A stretch of 9,592 nt of DNA, from the NCBI GenBank assembly GCA_019243075.1, contig JAFAUV010000261.1, positions 1-9,592 of the forward strand. Reading direction: 5' to 3'. Shown piece by piece: positions 1 through 6,648 of this stretch (positions are counted from its first letter, which is position 1; each line of letters begins with the position of its first letter). The translations under genes were made by a program, and so were the position numbers. This DNA comes from Bradyrhizobium sp. Its GTDB lineage: Bacteria > Pseudomonadota > Alphaproteobacteria > Rhizobiales > Xanthobacteraceae. The notes beneath the pieces were generated by a model. It worked only from the letters and a program-made list of their open reading frames with translations, searched no databases and was not told the DNA's origin.

Positions 1-315
1 GATATGGGGCTCGCCGCGCAGGATGATGATGCCGACCGAGACGAATGCCGTCAGGGTCGCAAGGAAGGTTCCGACCGAGCTCAGGAATTCCGCCGCATCG
101 ACGCTGATGTCGCCGTCCTCGGAATGGAACGCCAGTTGCGGCGTGTCGATGCCGAGATAGAAGGCGATGGCGCCCAGGATCATCATGACCAGGAGAAAGG
201 CCTGCGAAGTCAGCGCGGCAATGCTGGAGCCGACATGGGCGGAGACGAACAGACCGCAGGCTGCGCCTGCCATCGCCAGGCCGATGCGTTCGAGCACGTG
301 GGCAAATCTTCGCAT
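1..315 (-). CDS. Membrane protein of unknown function, C-terminus cut by window edge
   Basis: I do not recognise this gene. The frame is open for 105 codons from ATG at 315 to the window edge, so the C-terminus is missing. Hydrophobicity suggests three membrane segments: about residues 10-33 (small residues, Gly/Ala-rich), 37-54 (LLVMMILGAIAFYLG) and 79-99 (FLATLTAFVSVGIIIL). Between the second and third is a polar, acidic stretch (about 60-76). The start is supported by an AGGGGG Shine-Dalgarno-like run about 7 bases upstream and by the gap to the preceding gene. It follows the flavin oxidoreductase on the same strand after 97 bases, so it may be read separately. A small inner-membrane protein is the most that can be said. 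Confidence 0.6.
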   Translation of the reverse strand, partial: MRRFAHVLERIGLAMAGAACGLFVSAHVGSSIAALTSQAFLLVMMILGAIAFYLGIDTPQLAFHSEDGDISVDAAEFLSSVGTFLATLTAFVSVGIIILRGEPHI

Positions 316-345
316 GGCCTACCCCCTGCGGGTCACCGGCAAGGG

Positions 346-373
346 AGCATATCCTATCCGGGCTCGGCAACAA
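346..373 (-). promoter_or_regulatory. Weak sigma-70-like promoter candidate for the membrane protein gene
   Basis: On the minus strand TTGTTG (373-368) and TATGCT (351-346) are separated by 16 bases, and the second element lies about 30 bases before the ATG at 315. Each matches the consensus only partly, so this is a guess from spacing and position. Confidence 0.2.
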
Positions 374-412
374 ACCTGGCAAGCAACCGGCGAAGCGGCG
401 AACGGTTCCCGC

Positions 413-1528
413 TCACCGCGCGCCGAAGCTCGTCGGGCCGAACAGGGCTTTCTGGTTTGCGGGCTGCGAGCGCCAATATTGCGGCGGCGCCGTCACCTCG
501 CCGTGAAGTTCGGCGGCCGCATGCCAGCCCCAGCGCGGGTCGTAGAGCATACCGCGTGCGAGCGCGACGAGATCGGCCTTGCCGGAGGCGATGATGTCGT
601 CGGCCTGCTTCGCTTCCGTGATCAGGCCGACGGCGATCGTGGTGACCCCCGCAGCTTCCTTCACCGCCCGCGACAGCGGCACCTGGTAGCCGGGGCCGAG
701 CGGAATCCTTTGAAGAGGCGAGACGCCGCCGGAGGAGACATCAATCCAGTCGACGGCGCGTTTCTTCAGCTCCTTGGAAAATTCGATGGTTTGCGCCACG
801 TCCCAGCCGCCCTCGACCCAGTCGGTCGCGGAGACCCGCACGCCGATCGGCTTGTGGCGCGGAAACACCGCGCGCACGGCGTCGTAGATTTCGAGCGGAT
901 AGCGCATGCGGTTTTCGAGCGAGCCGCCATATTGGTCGGTGCGCCTGTTGGCGATCGGCGACAGGAACTGGTGCATCAGATAGCCGTGCGCGCCATGCAG
1001 CTCCAGCGCATCGATGCCGAGCCGTTCGGCGCGTCCCGCCGCCGCGACAAAGGCGTCGCGGATGCGAGCCAGACCGGCATGGTCGAGCGCGGTCGGCGGC
1101 AGTTCGCCGTCCTTGTGCGGGACGGCGGACGGCGCCACCGTCTGCCAGCCGTGCTGGGCGTCGGGCGCGATCTGTTGCCCGCCCTCCCAAGGGCGCTGGC
1201 TGGAGCCCTTGCGGCCGGCATGGGCGAGCTGCATCGCCACCGCAGCCTTCGAATGCCTGCGCACCGAATCCAGGATTGGTTTCAGCGCCGCCTCATTGGC
1301 GTCGCTGTAAAGCCCGAGACATCCCGGCGTGATGCGCCCGATCGCCTCGACATGGGTGGCCTCGATGCAGAACATCGCAGCGCCCGACAGCGAGAGATTG
1401 TTGATGTGGGTGAAATGCCAGTCACTGGCCGAGCCGTCGATCGCCGAATACTGGCACATCGGCGACACCATGATGCGGTTGGCGAGCTTGAGGCCGCGCA
1501 GCTCGATCGGGGAAAACAGGGCGCTCAT
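413..1528 (-). CDS. Old Yellow Enzyme family NADH:flavin oxidoreductase (YqjM/NamA-like)
   Basis: A predicted soluble FMN-dependent TIM-barrel ene-reductase of 371 residues that would use NAD(P)H to reduce activated C=C bonds of enones or similar electrophiles. The YqjM subfamily hallmarks are visible: N-terminal SPMCQYS with Cys25 and Tyr27 at the positions that tune the flavin, MQLAHAGRKG (Gln100), the substrate-binding pair His178/His181 in ELHGAHGYL, NRRTDQYGGSLENR (195-207), Arg231 in GVRVSATDW, and the C-terminal FMN phosphate segment VALARGMLYDPRW (321-333). I chose ATG at 1528 (MSALFSPIEL) because homologues begin there. The frame stays open to an ATG at 1618, but those 30 extra residues look unlike the family. 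Neither start has a clear Shine-Dalgarno. The preceding gene ends 141 bases upstream, so it is probably its own unit. The physiological substrate cannot be read from sequence. Confidence 0.93.
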   Translation of the reverse strand: MSALFSPIELRGLKLANRIMVSPMCQYSAIDGSASDWHFTHINNLSLSGAAMFCIEATHVEAIGRITPGCLGLYSDANEAALKPILDSVRRHSKAAVAMQLAHAGRKGSSQRPWEGGQQIAPDAQHGWQTVAPSAVPHKDGELPPTALDHAGLARIRDAFVAAAGRAERLGIDALELHGAHGYLMHQFLSPIANRRTDQYGGSLENRMRYPLEIYDAVRAVFPRHKPIGVRVSATDWVEGGWDVAQTIEFSKELKKRAVDWIDVSSGGVSPLQRIPLGPGYQVPLSRAVKEAAGVTTIAVGLITEAKQADDIIASGKADLVALARGMLYDPRWGWHAAAELHGEVTAPPQYWRSQPANQKALFGPTSFGAR

Positions 1529-1565
1529 GGGGGAAATCCGGGATGGGGGATCGGCGGGAGTGACG

Positions 1566-1593
1566 ATGATAGATCGCGACGCTGCGATGACCA
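1566..1593 (-). promoter_or_regulatory. Candidate promoter of the Old Yellow Enzyme gene
   Basis: On the minus strand TATCAT (1571-1566, five of six to TATAAT) is preceded, after a 16-base spacer, by TGGTCA (1593-1588, four of six to TTGACA). Transcription would begin near 1559, about 30 bases before ATG 1528 and downstream of the alternative ATG at 1618. This supports the shorter protein. Found by eye only. Confidence 0.3.
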
Positions 1594-1638
1594 GCACCAA
1601 ACCCGCCGGCCTCGCCATGCACGCTTGGCGGGGCTCAT

Positions 1639-1652
1639 GCCGTCCCGACGGC
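1639..1652 (-). terminator. GC-rich hairpin after the phytase-like gene, possible terminator
   Basis: GCCGTCCCGACGGC is an inverted repeat that can form a 5-bp GC stem with a 4-base loop. It starts 17 bases beyond the stop codon of the phytase-like gene (1670), in the spacer before the flavin oxidoreductase. An alternative outer pairing of ATGCCG with CGGCAT also exists. There is no T-run after it on the minus strand, so intrinsic termination is doubtful; it may only mark a pause or 3' end. Confidence 0.3.
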
Positions 1653-1669
1653 TACCGGCATCCCGAGGC

Positions 1670-2737
1670 TCATTCAACAAGCGTGAATTGCAAGAGCAGC
1701 GTGCGCTGGAGCAGGGAGAAATTATCGTCGGAGACCATGGTCAGCACGGTGTCGCCCTCCGGCGTGACATGGGCCTCGATACCCTCCATGTTGTCGATCT
1801 CCTGTCCAAGGTCAGCCTCGAAGATGGAAGGGCCGTCGACCAGCGCGCCGGGTGCCACGGATTTCAGCGGGATGCGGCGGATGCGGATGCCAATCCCGGC
1901 GAGCCACGAAAATTTCCGCTCCAGCACCAGCAAATCGCCCGACGGCAGCAGCACGGCGTCGCTGATATCGAAATTGTCGGTGCGGCGGACGGAAAACTGT
2001 CCCGGCGACGGTCCGCCGACCAGGAAGCCGATCAGATTGCCCCGCGCGTCGAGACCGCGCTCGGAGATCGCAATCAGCGTGCCGGCCAGCGGCTGGCCGC
2101 TGGGCACGACGACGAGAGCCTCAAGGCCTTTGTTGTACGGCAGCTTCTTCACCGCCGGCGGCATCGCCACCACCTCGCCGCGCGAGCGCGTAAAGCCCTT
2201 GGAGAAATCGAAACGCAGCACCTGATTGACGCGCTCGAGCCCGACATAGACCAGCGATCCGTCGATCGCGAGCGATTCGGAATCGAACCAGCCGCGCGCG
2301 GTAATCGGCTTGCCGTCAGGCCCGAGCATCGGCGAGGCTTCGACATCGGCGAGCCCCATCATCTCGCGGCCCGCATAGACGATGCGGCCGGTGAACCAGC
2401 TTCCCTTGTCGCTCAGCGCGATGAACTTTTCGCCCTTGGGATCAAGCCGCAGCCCCGACAGCCCGCCGAACCCGCGAAAGGCCGAGGTCAGGACCAGGCC
2501 GCTTCTCCATTCCAGCGAGCCGAAACGCACATGCGAGCGGTCGCGGGGATCGAAGGACGCGATCGGGCGCGCGGCGACATCGATCGACACTGGCGCTGCG
2601 ACGAAGGTCTCGTCCTTGGCCGCGGGCTTCGGAGGCTCTTCGGCCGCCGATGGCGCCAGCAGGATTTGCGGCGCGGTGACCGCCGAAAGCCCCGCCGCAT
2701 AGCCCAGCACGCGGCGGCGGCTTACGGTCACGGGCAT
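1670..2737 (-). CDS. Tat-exported esterase-like/phytase-like family protein
   Basis: A 355-residue protein with a twin-arginine signal: SRRRVLGYAAG at residues 6-16, a hydrophobic stretch to about 28, and likely cleavage near Ala32 (PSAA-EE). It should therefore be folded in the cytoplasm and exported to the periplasm. The rest resembles the 'esterase-like activity of phytase' family, a beta-propeller-like fold. Recognisable conserved bits are GGLSGLRLDP (91-100), FDSESLAI (151-158), YNKGLEAL (201-208), DISDAVLLPSGDLLVLERKF (257-276) and DNMEGIEAH (315-323). The family name comes from a few characterised members; the actual substrate is unknown. It starts 6 bases after the cobT stop and is almost certainly co-transcribed with cobS-cobT. 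No strong Shine-Dalgarno is visible, which fits translation by coupling to cobT. A direct role in cobalamin synthesis is not implied by the sequence. Confidence 0.85.
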   Translation of the reverse strand: MPVTVSRRRVLGYAAGLSAVTAPQILLAPSAAEEPPKPAAKDETFVAAPVSIDVAARPIASFDPRDRSHVRFGSLEWRSGLVLTSAFRGFGGLSGLRLDPKGEKFIALSDKGSWFTGRIVYAGREMMGLADVEASPMLGPDGKPITARGWFDSESLAIDGSLVYVGLERVNQVLRFDFSKGFTRSRGEVVAMPPAVKKLPYNKGLEALVVVPSGQPLAGTLIAISERGLDARGNLIGFLVGGPSPGQFSVRRTDNFDISDAVLLPSGDLLVLERKFSWLAGIGIRIRRIPLKSVAPGALVDGPSIFEADLGQEIDNMEGIEAHVTPEGDTVLTMVSDDNFSLLQRTLLLQFTLVE

Positions 2738-2743
2738 TGGCGT

Positions 2744-4645
2744 TCAGGAATGCAGCCGGCGCCCATGGCCACGCGAAGCCGGCGGGGCATTATGGGTCTC
2801 GCTGAAGAGCTCGGCGAGCTTCTCGGTGATGGCGCCGCCGAGCTCCTCGGCATCCACGATGGTGACCGCGCGGCGGTAATAGCGCGTGACGTCGTGGCCA
2901 ATGCCGATCGCGATCAGCTCCACCGGCGAGCGGGTCTCGATCTCCTCGATGATGTGGCGCAGGTGCCGCTCGAGATAGTTGCCGGGATTGACCGACAGCG
3001 TGGAATCGTCGACCGGCGCGCCGTCGGAGATCATCATCAGGATCTTGCGCTGTTCGGCGCGTCCGAGCAGGCGCTTGTGCGCCCAGTCCAGCGCCTCGCC
3101 GTCGATGTTTTCCTTGAGCAGGCCCTCGCGCATCATCAGACCGAGATTCTTGCGCGAGCGCCGCCACGGCGCGTCCGCCGCCTTGTAGATGATGTGGCGA
3201 AGATCGTTGAGGCGGCCGGGATTCGGCGGCTTGCCGGCTGCAAGCCAGGCTTCGCGCGACTGCCCCCCCTTCCAGGCGCGGGTGGTAAACCCCAGAATCT
3301 CGACCTTGACGCCGCAGCGCTCCAGCGTGCGGGCGAGAATATCGGCGCAGGTCGCGGCGACCGTGATCGGGCGGCCTCGCATCGAGCCGGAATTGTCGAG
3401 CAACAAGGTCACCACCGTATCGCGGAAGGTCGCTTCCTTCTCATGCATGAAGGAGAGCGGGTGATAGGGATCGGTCACCACCCGCGACAGCCGCGCGGGG
3501 TCCAGAATGCCCTCTTCGAGGTCGAACTCCCAGGCGCGGTTCTGCTGCGCCATCAGCCGGCGCTGCAGGCGGTTGGCGAGCCGCGCGACGATACCCTGCA
3601 GATGGGCGAGCTGCTTGTCGAGATAGGAGCGCAGGCGCTCCAGCTCGTCATGGTCGCAGAGGTCCTCGGCCGCGATCACCTCGTCGAATTTCGGCGCGAA
3701 GGCGTGATATTCCGGCCCGCGCGGTTCGTTCTGCCCACGGGAGTTCGGACGCGTCGCCTCGCCCGGGGTCTCGTCGTCGCCGAGCTCGCCATCGTCAAAG
3801 GTGTCGCTGGTGGAAGCCTGCGCGCTTTCCATCGCGCTGTCGGACATTTCGTCCGTGCTGGCTTCCGCCTGGTCGGCGCTCATCTCCTGGGCGGACTCCG
3901 CATCGGGCGAGCCCTCCGCGCCGGACTGGTCATTGTCGCCGTCGCGGTTGTCGTCCTCGTTCTCGTCCTCGTCGGCCTCGGCGTTCCGATCGTCGCCGAG
4001 GTCGAGCGCCGAAAGCAAATCGTGCACGAGATCGCCGAACCTGGCCTGGTCCTCGGTGACGCGGGCAAGCCGATCGAGCCGCGAGCCGATCTTGTCCTCG
4101 AGCGTCGGCCGCCACAGGTCGACCATCTTCTTTGCGGCGGCGGGCGGCGCAAGACCGGTCAGGCGCTCGCGCACCAGCATGGCCAGCGCATCCGACAATG
4201 GCGCGTCCGCGCGGTCGGTGATCTCGTCATATTTCCCGCGATGAAAATGATCGTCGAGCATCGCGGTGAGGTTTTTGGCAACGCCCGACATCCGTCGCGC
4301 CCCGATCGCCTCGACGCGGGCCTGCTCGACGGCCTCAAACACGCCGCGCGCCTGCGGGTTGCCCGGCATCAGCCTGCGATGCACCTTGGGATCGTGGCAG
4401 GCGAGTTTCAGCGCGATGGAATCCGCATGGCCGCGAACGATCGCCGCGTCGCGCTTGGTCATCTTGCGCGCAGGCTCCGGCAGCCGCGCCTTGCCGGGCG
4501 CAAGGCCCGGGCGTTCGGCGGCAAAGCTCACTTCCAATTCCGGCGCCCGCGCGATCGCGCGCAGGCACGCGCTGACCGCGCGCTTGAACGGCTCGGTCGG
4601 CGCCTCTTTGCTTCCGGTACGGAACTTGCTGTTGGACGTGGTCAT
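2744..4645 (-). CDS. cobT: Cobaltochelatase subunit CobT
   Basis: CobT is one of three subunits (CobN, CobS, CobT) of the aerobic, ATP-dependent cobaltochelatase that inserts cobalt into hydrogenobyrinic acid a,c-diamide in the cytoplasm. It is analogous to BchD of magnesium chelatase. The 633-residue length and build fit the family. A helical N-terminal region (about 15-210) is followed by a very acidic, Asp/Glu/Ser-rich, probably disordered linker (about 213-297), then a conserved helical segment (about 310-400, with YHAFAPKFDEVI). The C-terminal von Willebrand factor A domain spans about 408-615. Its MIDAS motif is intact: Asp417, Ser419 and Ser421 in LLLDNSGSMRG, with a later Asp541 in MMISDGAPVD. 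The gene begins 21 bases after the cobS stop, consistent with one operon. It is full length with no frameshift. Confidence 0.96.
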   Translation of the reverse strand: MTTSNSKFRTGSKEAPTEPFKRAVSACLRAIARAPELEVSFAAERPGLAPGKARLPEPARKMTKRDAAIVRGHADSIALKLACHDPKVHRRLMPGNPQARGVFEAVEQARVEAIGARRMSGVAKNLTAMLDDHFHRGKYDEITDRADAPLSDALAMLVRERLTGLAPPAAAKKMVDLWRPTLEDKIGSRLDRLARVTEDQARFGDLVHDLLSALDLGDDRNAEADEDENEDDNRDGDNDQSGAEGSPDAESAQEMSADQAEASTDEMSDSAMESAQASTSDTFDDGELGDDETPGEATRPNSRGQNEPRGPEYHAFAPKFDEVIAAEDLCDHDELERLRSYLDKQLAHLQGIVARLANRLQRRLMAQQNRAWEFDLEEGILDPARLSRVVTDPYHPLSFMHEKEATFRDTVVTLLLDNSGSMRGRPITVAATCADILARTLERCGVKVEILGFTTRAWKGGQSREAWLAAGKPPNPGRLNDLRHIIYKAADAPWRRSRKNLGLMMREGLLKENIDGEALDWAHKRLLGRAEQRKILMMISDGAPVDDSTLSVNPGNYLERHLRHIIEEIETRSPVELIAIGIGHDVTRYYRRAVTIVDAEELGGAITEKLAELFSETHNAPPASRGHGRRLHS

Positions 4646-4666
4646 CGCGCCTCGCCGCGTGACGCT

Positions 4667-5665
4667 TCAGGAAAGCGCCACGTTGATGGCGGATTCCGCG
4701 AGCTCCGCATTGAAGCAGCGCTGATAGAATTCCGCCACCAGCGACCGTTCCAGCTCGTCACATTTGTTGAGAAAGGTGACGCGGAACGCAAAGCCGATGT
4801 CGCCGAAGATTTCGGAGTTTTCCGCCCAGGTGATCACCGTGCGCGGGCTCATCACCGTCGAGAGATCGCCATTGGCGAACGCGTTGCGGGTAAGGTCAGC
4901 CAGCCGCACCATCTTGTTGACGATGTCGCGTCCTTCCGCGCTACGGTAGTGATGCGCCTTGGCCAGCACGATTTCGACTTCCTCGTCATGGGTGAGGTAG
5001 TTCAGCGTGGTGACGATCGACCAGCGGTCCATCTGGCCCTGGTTGATCTGCTGGGTGCCGTGATAGAGGCCGGAGGTGTCGCCGAGGCCGACGGTGTTGG
5101 CGGTCGAGAACAGGCGGAACGCCGGGTGCGGCTTGATCACCTTGTTCTGGTCGAGCAGCGTCAGCCGGCCAGACACTTCCAGCACGCGCTGGATCACGAA
5201 CATCACGTCGGGACGGCCGGCGTCATATTCATCGAACACCAGCGCGATGTTGTTCTGCAGCGCCCAGGGCAGGATGCCGTCCTTGAACTCGGTGACCTGC
5301 TTGCCATCCTTGACCACGATCGAGTCCTTGCCGACCAGATCGATCCGGCTGATATGGCTGTCGAGATTGACGCGCACGCAGGGCCAGTTCAGCCGCGCGG
5401 CAACCTGCTCGATGTGGGTCGACTTGCCCGTCCCGTGGTAGCCGGTGACCATCACGCGGCGGTTCTTGGCAAAGCCCGCGAGAATGGCAAGGGTGGTGGC
5501 GCGGTCGAACCGGTAATCGGCGTCGACCTCGGGCACATGCGGATCGACTCCGGAATAGGCCGGCACTTCGAGGTCGCTGTCGATGCCGAACACCTGCCGG
5601 ACCGACACCTTCATGTCCGGCAATCCGGAAATTTCCTGCTTGTTGATCGTGGCGGCGGTCGTCAT
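4667..5665 (-). CDS. cobS: Cobaltochelatase subunit CobS (AAA+ ATPase)
   Basis: CobS is the AAA+ motor subunit of aerobic cobaltochelatase, the BchI counterpart. It forms a ring complex with CobT and drives cobalt insertion by CobN. The 332 residues include the family N-terminus LPDMKVSVRQVFGID (15-29), Walker A GYHGTGKST (75-83, Lys81), Walker B ALVFDEYDA (141-149, Asp145/Glu146), a sensor-1-like STAN (Asn190), MDRW with Arg214 as a candidate arginine finger, and SPRT with Arg275 as a candidate sensor-2 residue. ATG at 5665 is supported by GGAGG four bases upstream and by the family N-terminus. It is the first gene of the cobS-cobT-phytase-like block. CobN is not in the window and must be encoded elsewhere if the enzyme is functional. 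Confidence 0.97.
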   Translation of the reverse strand: MTTAATINKQEISGLPDMKVSVRQVFGIDSDLEVPAYSGVDPHVPEVDADYRFDRATTLAILAGFAKNRRVMVTGYHGTGKSTHIEQVAARLNWPCVRVNLDSHISRIDLVGKDSIVVKDGKQVTEFKDGILPWALQNNIALVFDEYDAGRPDVMFVIQRVLEVSGRLTLLDQNKVIKPHPAFRLFSTANTVGLGDTSGLYHGTQQINQGQMDRWSIVTTLNYLTHDEEVEIVLAKAHHYRSAEGRDIVNKMVRLADLTRNAFANGDLSTVMSPRTVITWAENSEIFGDIGFAFRVTFLNKCDELERSLVAEFYQRCFNAELAESAINVALS

Positions 5666-5975
5666 TACTCCTCCGAGGTCCCGGGCGTTCCCGAAACCAG
5701 AATATACGGGCGTGGCTGCGGATTGGGGCGTCTCACGAGCCTAGCAGAGAGCGCGCATGGGCAGAAGCCCGCGCCCCGATCAAAGTTCCGCTGTTTTTTC
5801 ATCAAGATAAGCGTGAGGCGCGGTTTTGGGAGGGCTGCCCTGCGAATCATGCCCCGTTTCGCGATCGAGCCGGCCGTGCGCCGCAGCGCTGGCCGGGTTC
5901 ATGTGGCACTTTCCGCGCCCCTCGTTACTTATGCTAGGTGGGCAATCGAACTGCCCCAAGCGGTACAGGAATTTT
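5666..5975. other. Divergent intergenic region between cobS and the DedA gene
   Basis: This 310-base spacer must hold the promoters of both flanking units. On the minus strand, TATATT (5706-5701) is a plausible -10 for cobS, giving a leader of about 29 bases, but no good -35 lies 16-18 bases before it. On the plus strand, TATGCT (5930-5935) is a weak -10 for the DedA gene, also without a clear -35. An A-run on the minus strand (5793-5798) lies between two ATCAA motifs 22 bases apart (5779-5783 and 5801-5805). I found no recognisable cobalamin riboswitch core, no tRNA and no convincing terminator. An open minus-strand frame of 61 codons (5665-5850) ends in TAATG overlapping the cobS start, but it lacks a ribosome site. 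Confidence 0.6.
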
Positions 5976-5978
5976 GTG
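5970..5978 (+). promoter_or_regulatory. Ribosome binding site deciding the GTG start of the DedA gene
   Basis: An AGGA motif beginning at about 5967 precedes GTG 5976 by five bases (ATTTT). Neither in-frame ATG upstream (5826, 5931) has a comparable site, so this motif decides the start. Confidence 0.55.
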
Positions 5979-6638
5979 GCTCCCTATATCGATCCCCTGA
6001 TAGCGTTCGTATCGGCCAATGCGTGGCTCGCCTACCTGACGCTTTTCCTCGCCGCGCTTCTGGAAGCAGTTCCCGTGGTGGGTTCGGTCATTCCCGGATC
6101 GACCATCATTCTGGCGTTGAGCGCGCTGGTGCCGGACGGGGAATTGAAGCTGCAATGGGTGCTGCTTGCCGCGACCGCCGGTGCCTTGCTCGGCGACGGC
6201 TCCGCGTTCTGGGCCGGCCATCACTCCCAGCGCGAAATCCTCGCGAGCTGGCCGCTGACCCACTATCCGCGCGTGGTCGCCCAGAGCGAAGCCTTCTTCA
6301 AGCGCTGGGGCCCCTGGGCGGTGTTCTTTGCGCGCTTCGTGCCGCCGATTCGTGCTTTCGTGCCGATCACGGCCGGCGCGCTCGGCATGCTTCCGTCGCG
6401 CTTTTATGCCGTCAACATCCCCGCCATCCTGATCTGGGCGCCGGCCCATGTACTGCCTGGCGTGATGGCGGTGTCGTTGCTCGATCGATACGGCGTCTTC
6501 GAGCACAGCGGCGGCAGCGCCAAGCACCACTGGATGCCGCTGGTCATTGCCGGCGCCTTGATCCTCGGGCTCGCGATCTGGACCATCCGGCGCCGGCACG
6601 GGGGCGGCGCCATCGAGCCGGCAAGACCGGCCAAATAG
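5976..6638 (+). CDS. DedA family membrane protein
   Basis: A 220-residue polytopic inner-membrane protein of the DedA superfamily, whose members are linked to lipid scrambling/undecaprenyl-phosphate flipping and proton-motive-force homeostasis. Visible family features: LLEAVPVVGSVIPGSTII (28-45) with the conserved acidic Glu30, GDGSAFWAGH (73-82), and FARFVPPIRAFVPITAGALGM (118-138), whose Arg120 and Arg126 match by spacing the essential arginine pair of E. coli YqjA/YghB. Hydrophobic segments lie at about 14-50, 60-80, 113-160 and 187-204, followed by a basic tail IRRRH. I chose GTG at 5976 because AGGA lies 5 bases upstream and because the protein then starts right before the conserved part. 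The longer frame from 5826, or from ATG 5931, adds Cys/Arg/Pro-rich sequence unlike a membrane protein N-terminus. It ends 10 bases from the convergent citrate synthase-like gene. The specific substrate is unknown. Confidence 0.9.
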   Translation: MAPYIDPLIAFVSANAWLAYLTLFLAALLEAVPVVGSVIPGSTIILALSALVPDGELKLQWVLLAATAGALLGDGSAFWAGHHSQREILASWPLTHYPRVVAQSEAFFKRWGPWAVFFARFVPPIRAFVPITAGALGMLPSRFYAVNIPAILIWAPAHVLPGVMAVSLLDRYGVFEHSGGSAKHHWMPLVIAGALILGLAIWTIRRRHGGGAIEPARPAK

Positions 6639-6648
6639 GCTTCGGTTC

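Noticed and set aside
3880..4244. Overlapping Ser/Arg-rich open frames within cobT on both strands
   Set aside because: They arise from the repetitive Asp/Glu codons of the acidic CobT linker read in other frames.
5665..5850. A 61-codon minus-strand frame ending in TAATG over the cobS start, suggesting a translationally coupled leader peptide
   Set aside because: It has no Shine-Dalgarno, the composition is Arg/Pro-rich without a motif, and cobS has its own GGAGG. The overlap is probably chance.
5904..5918. TGGCACTTTCCGCGC upstream of the DedA gene as a sigma-54 promoter
   Set aside because: The -24 half matches, but the -12 half lacks the TTGC pattern, and no enhancer-like site is visible.
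5826..5975. N-terminal extension of the DedA protein to ATG 5826 or ATG 5931
   Set aside because: The added segment is rich in Cys, Pro and Arg, lacks a ribosome site and does not resemble DedA proteins. GTG 5976 has AGGA at good spacing.
5666..5975. Cobalamin riboswitch in front of cobS
   Set aside because: I could not find a B12-box-like core or the surrounding stems; the region is short and mostly unstructured by eye. A covariance-model scan would settle it.
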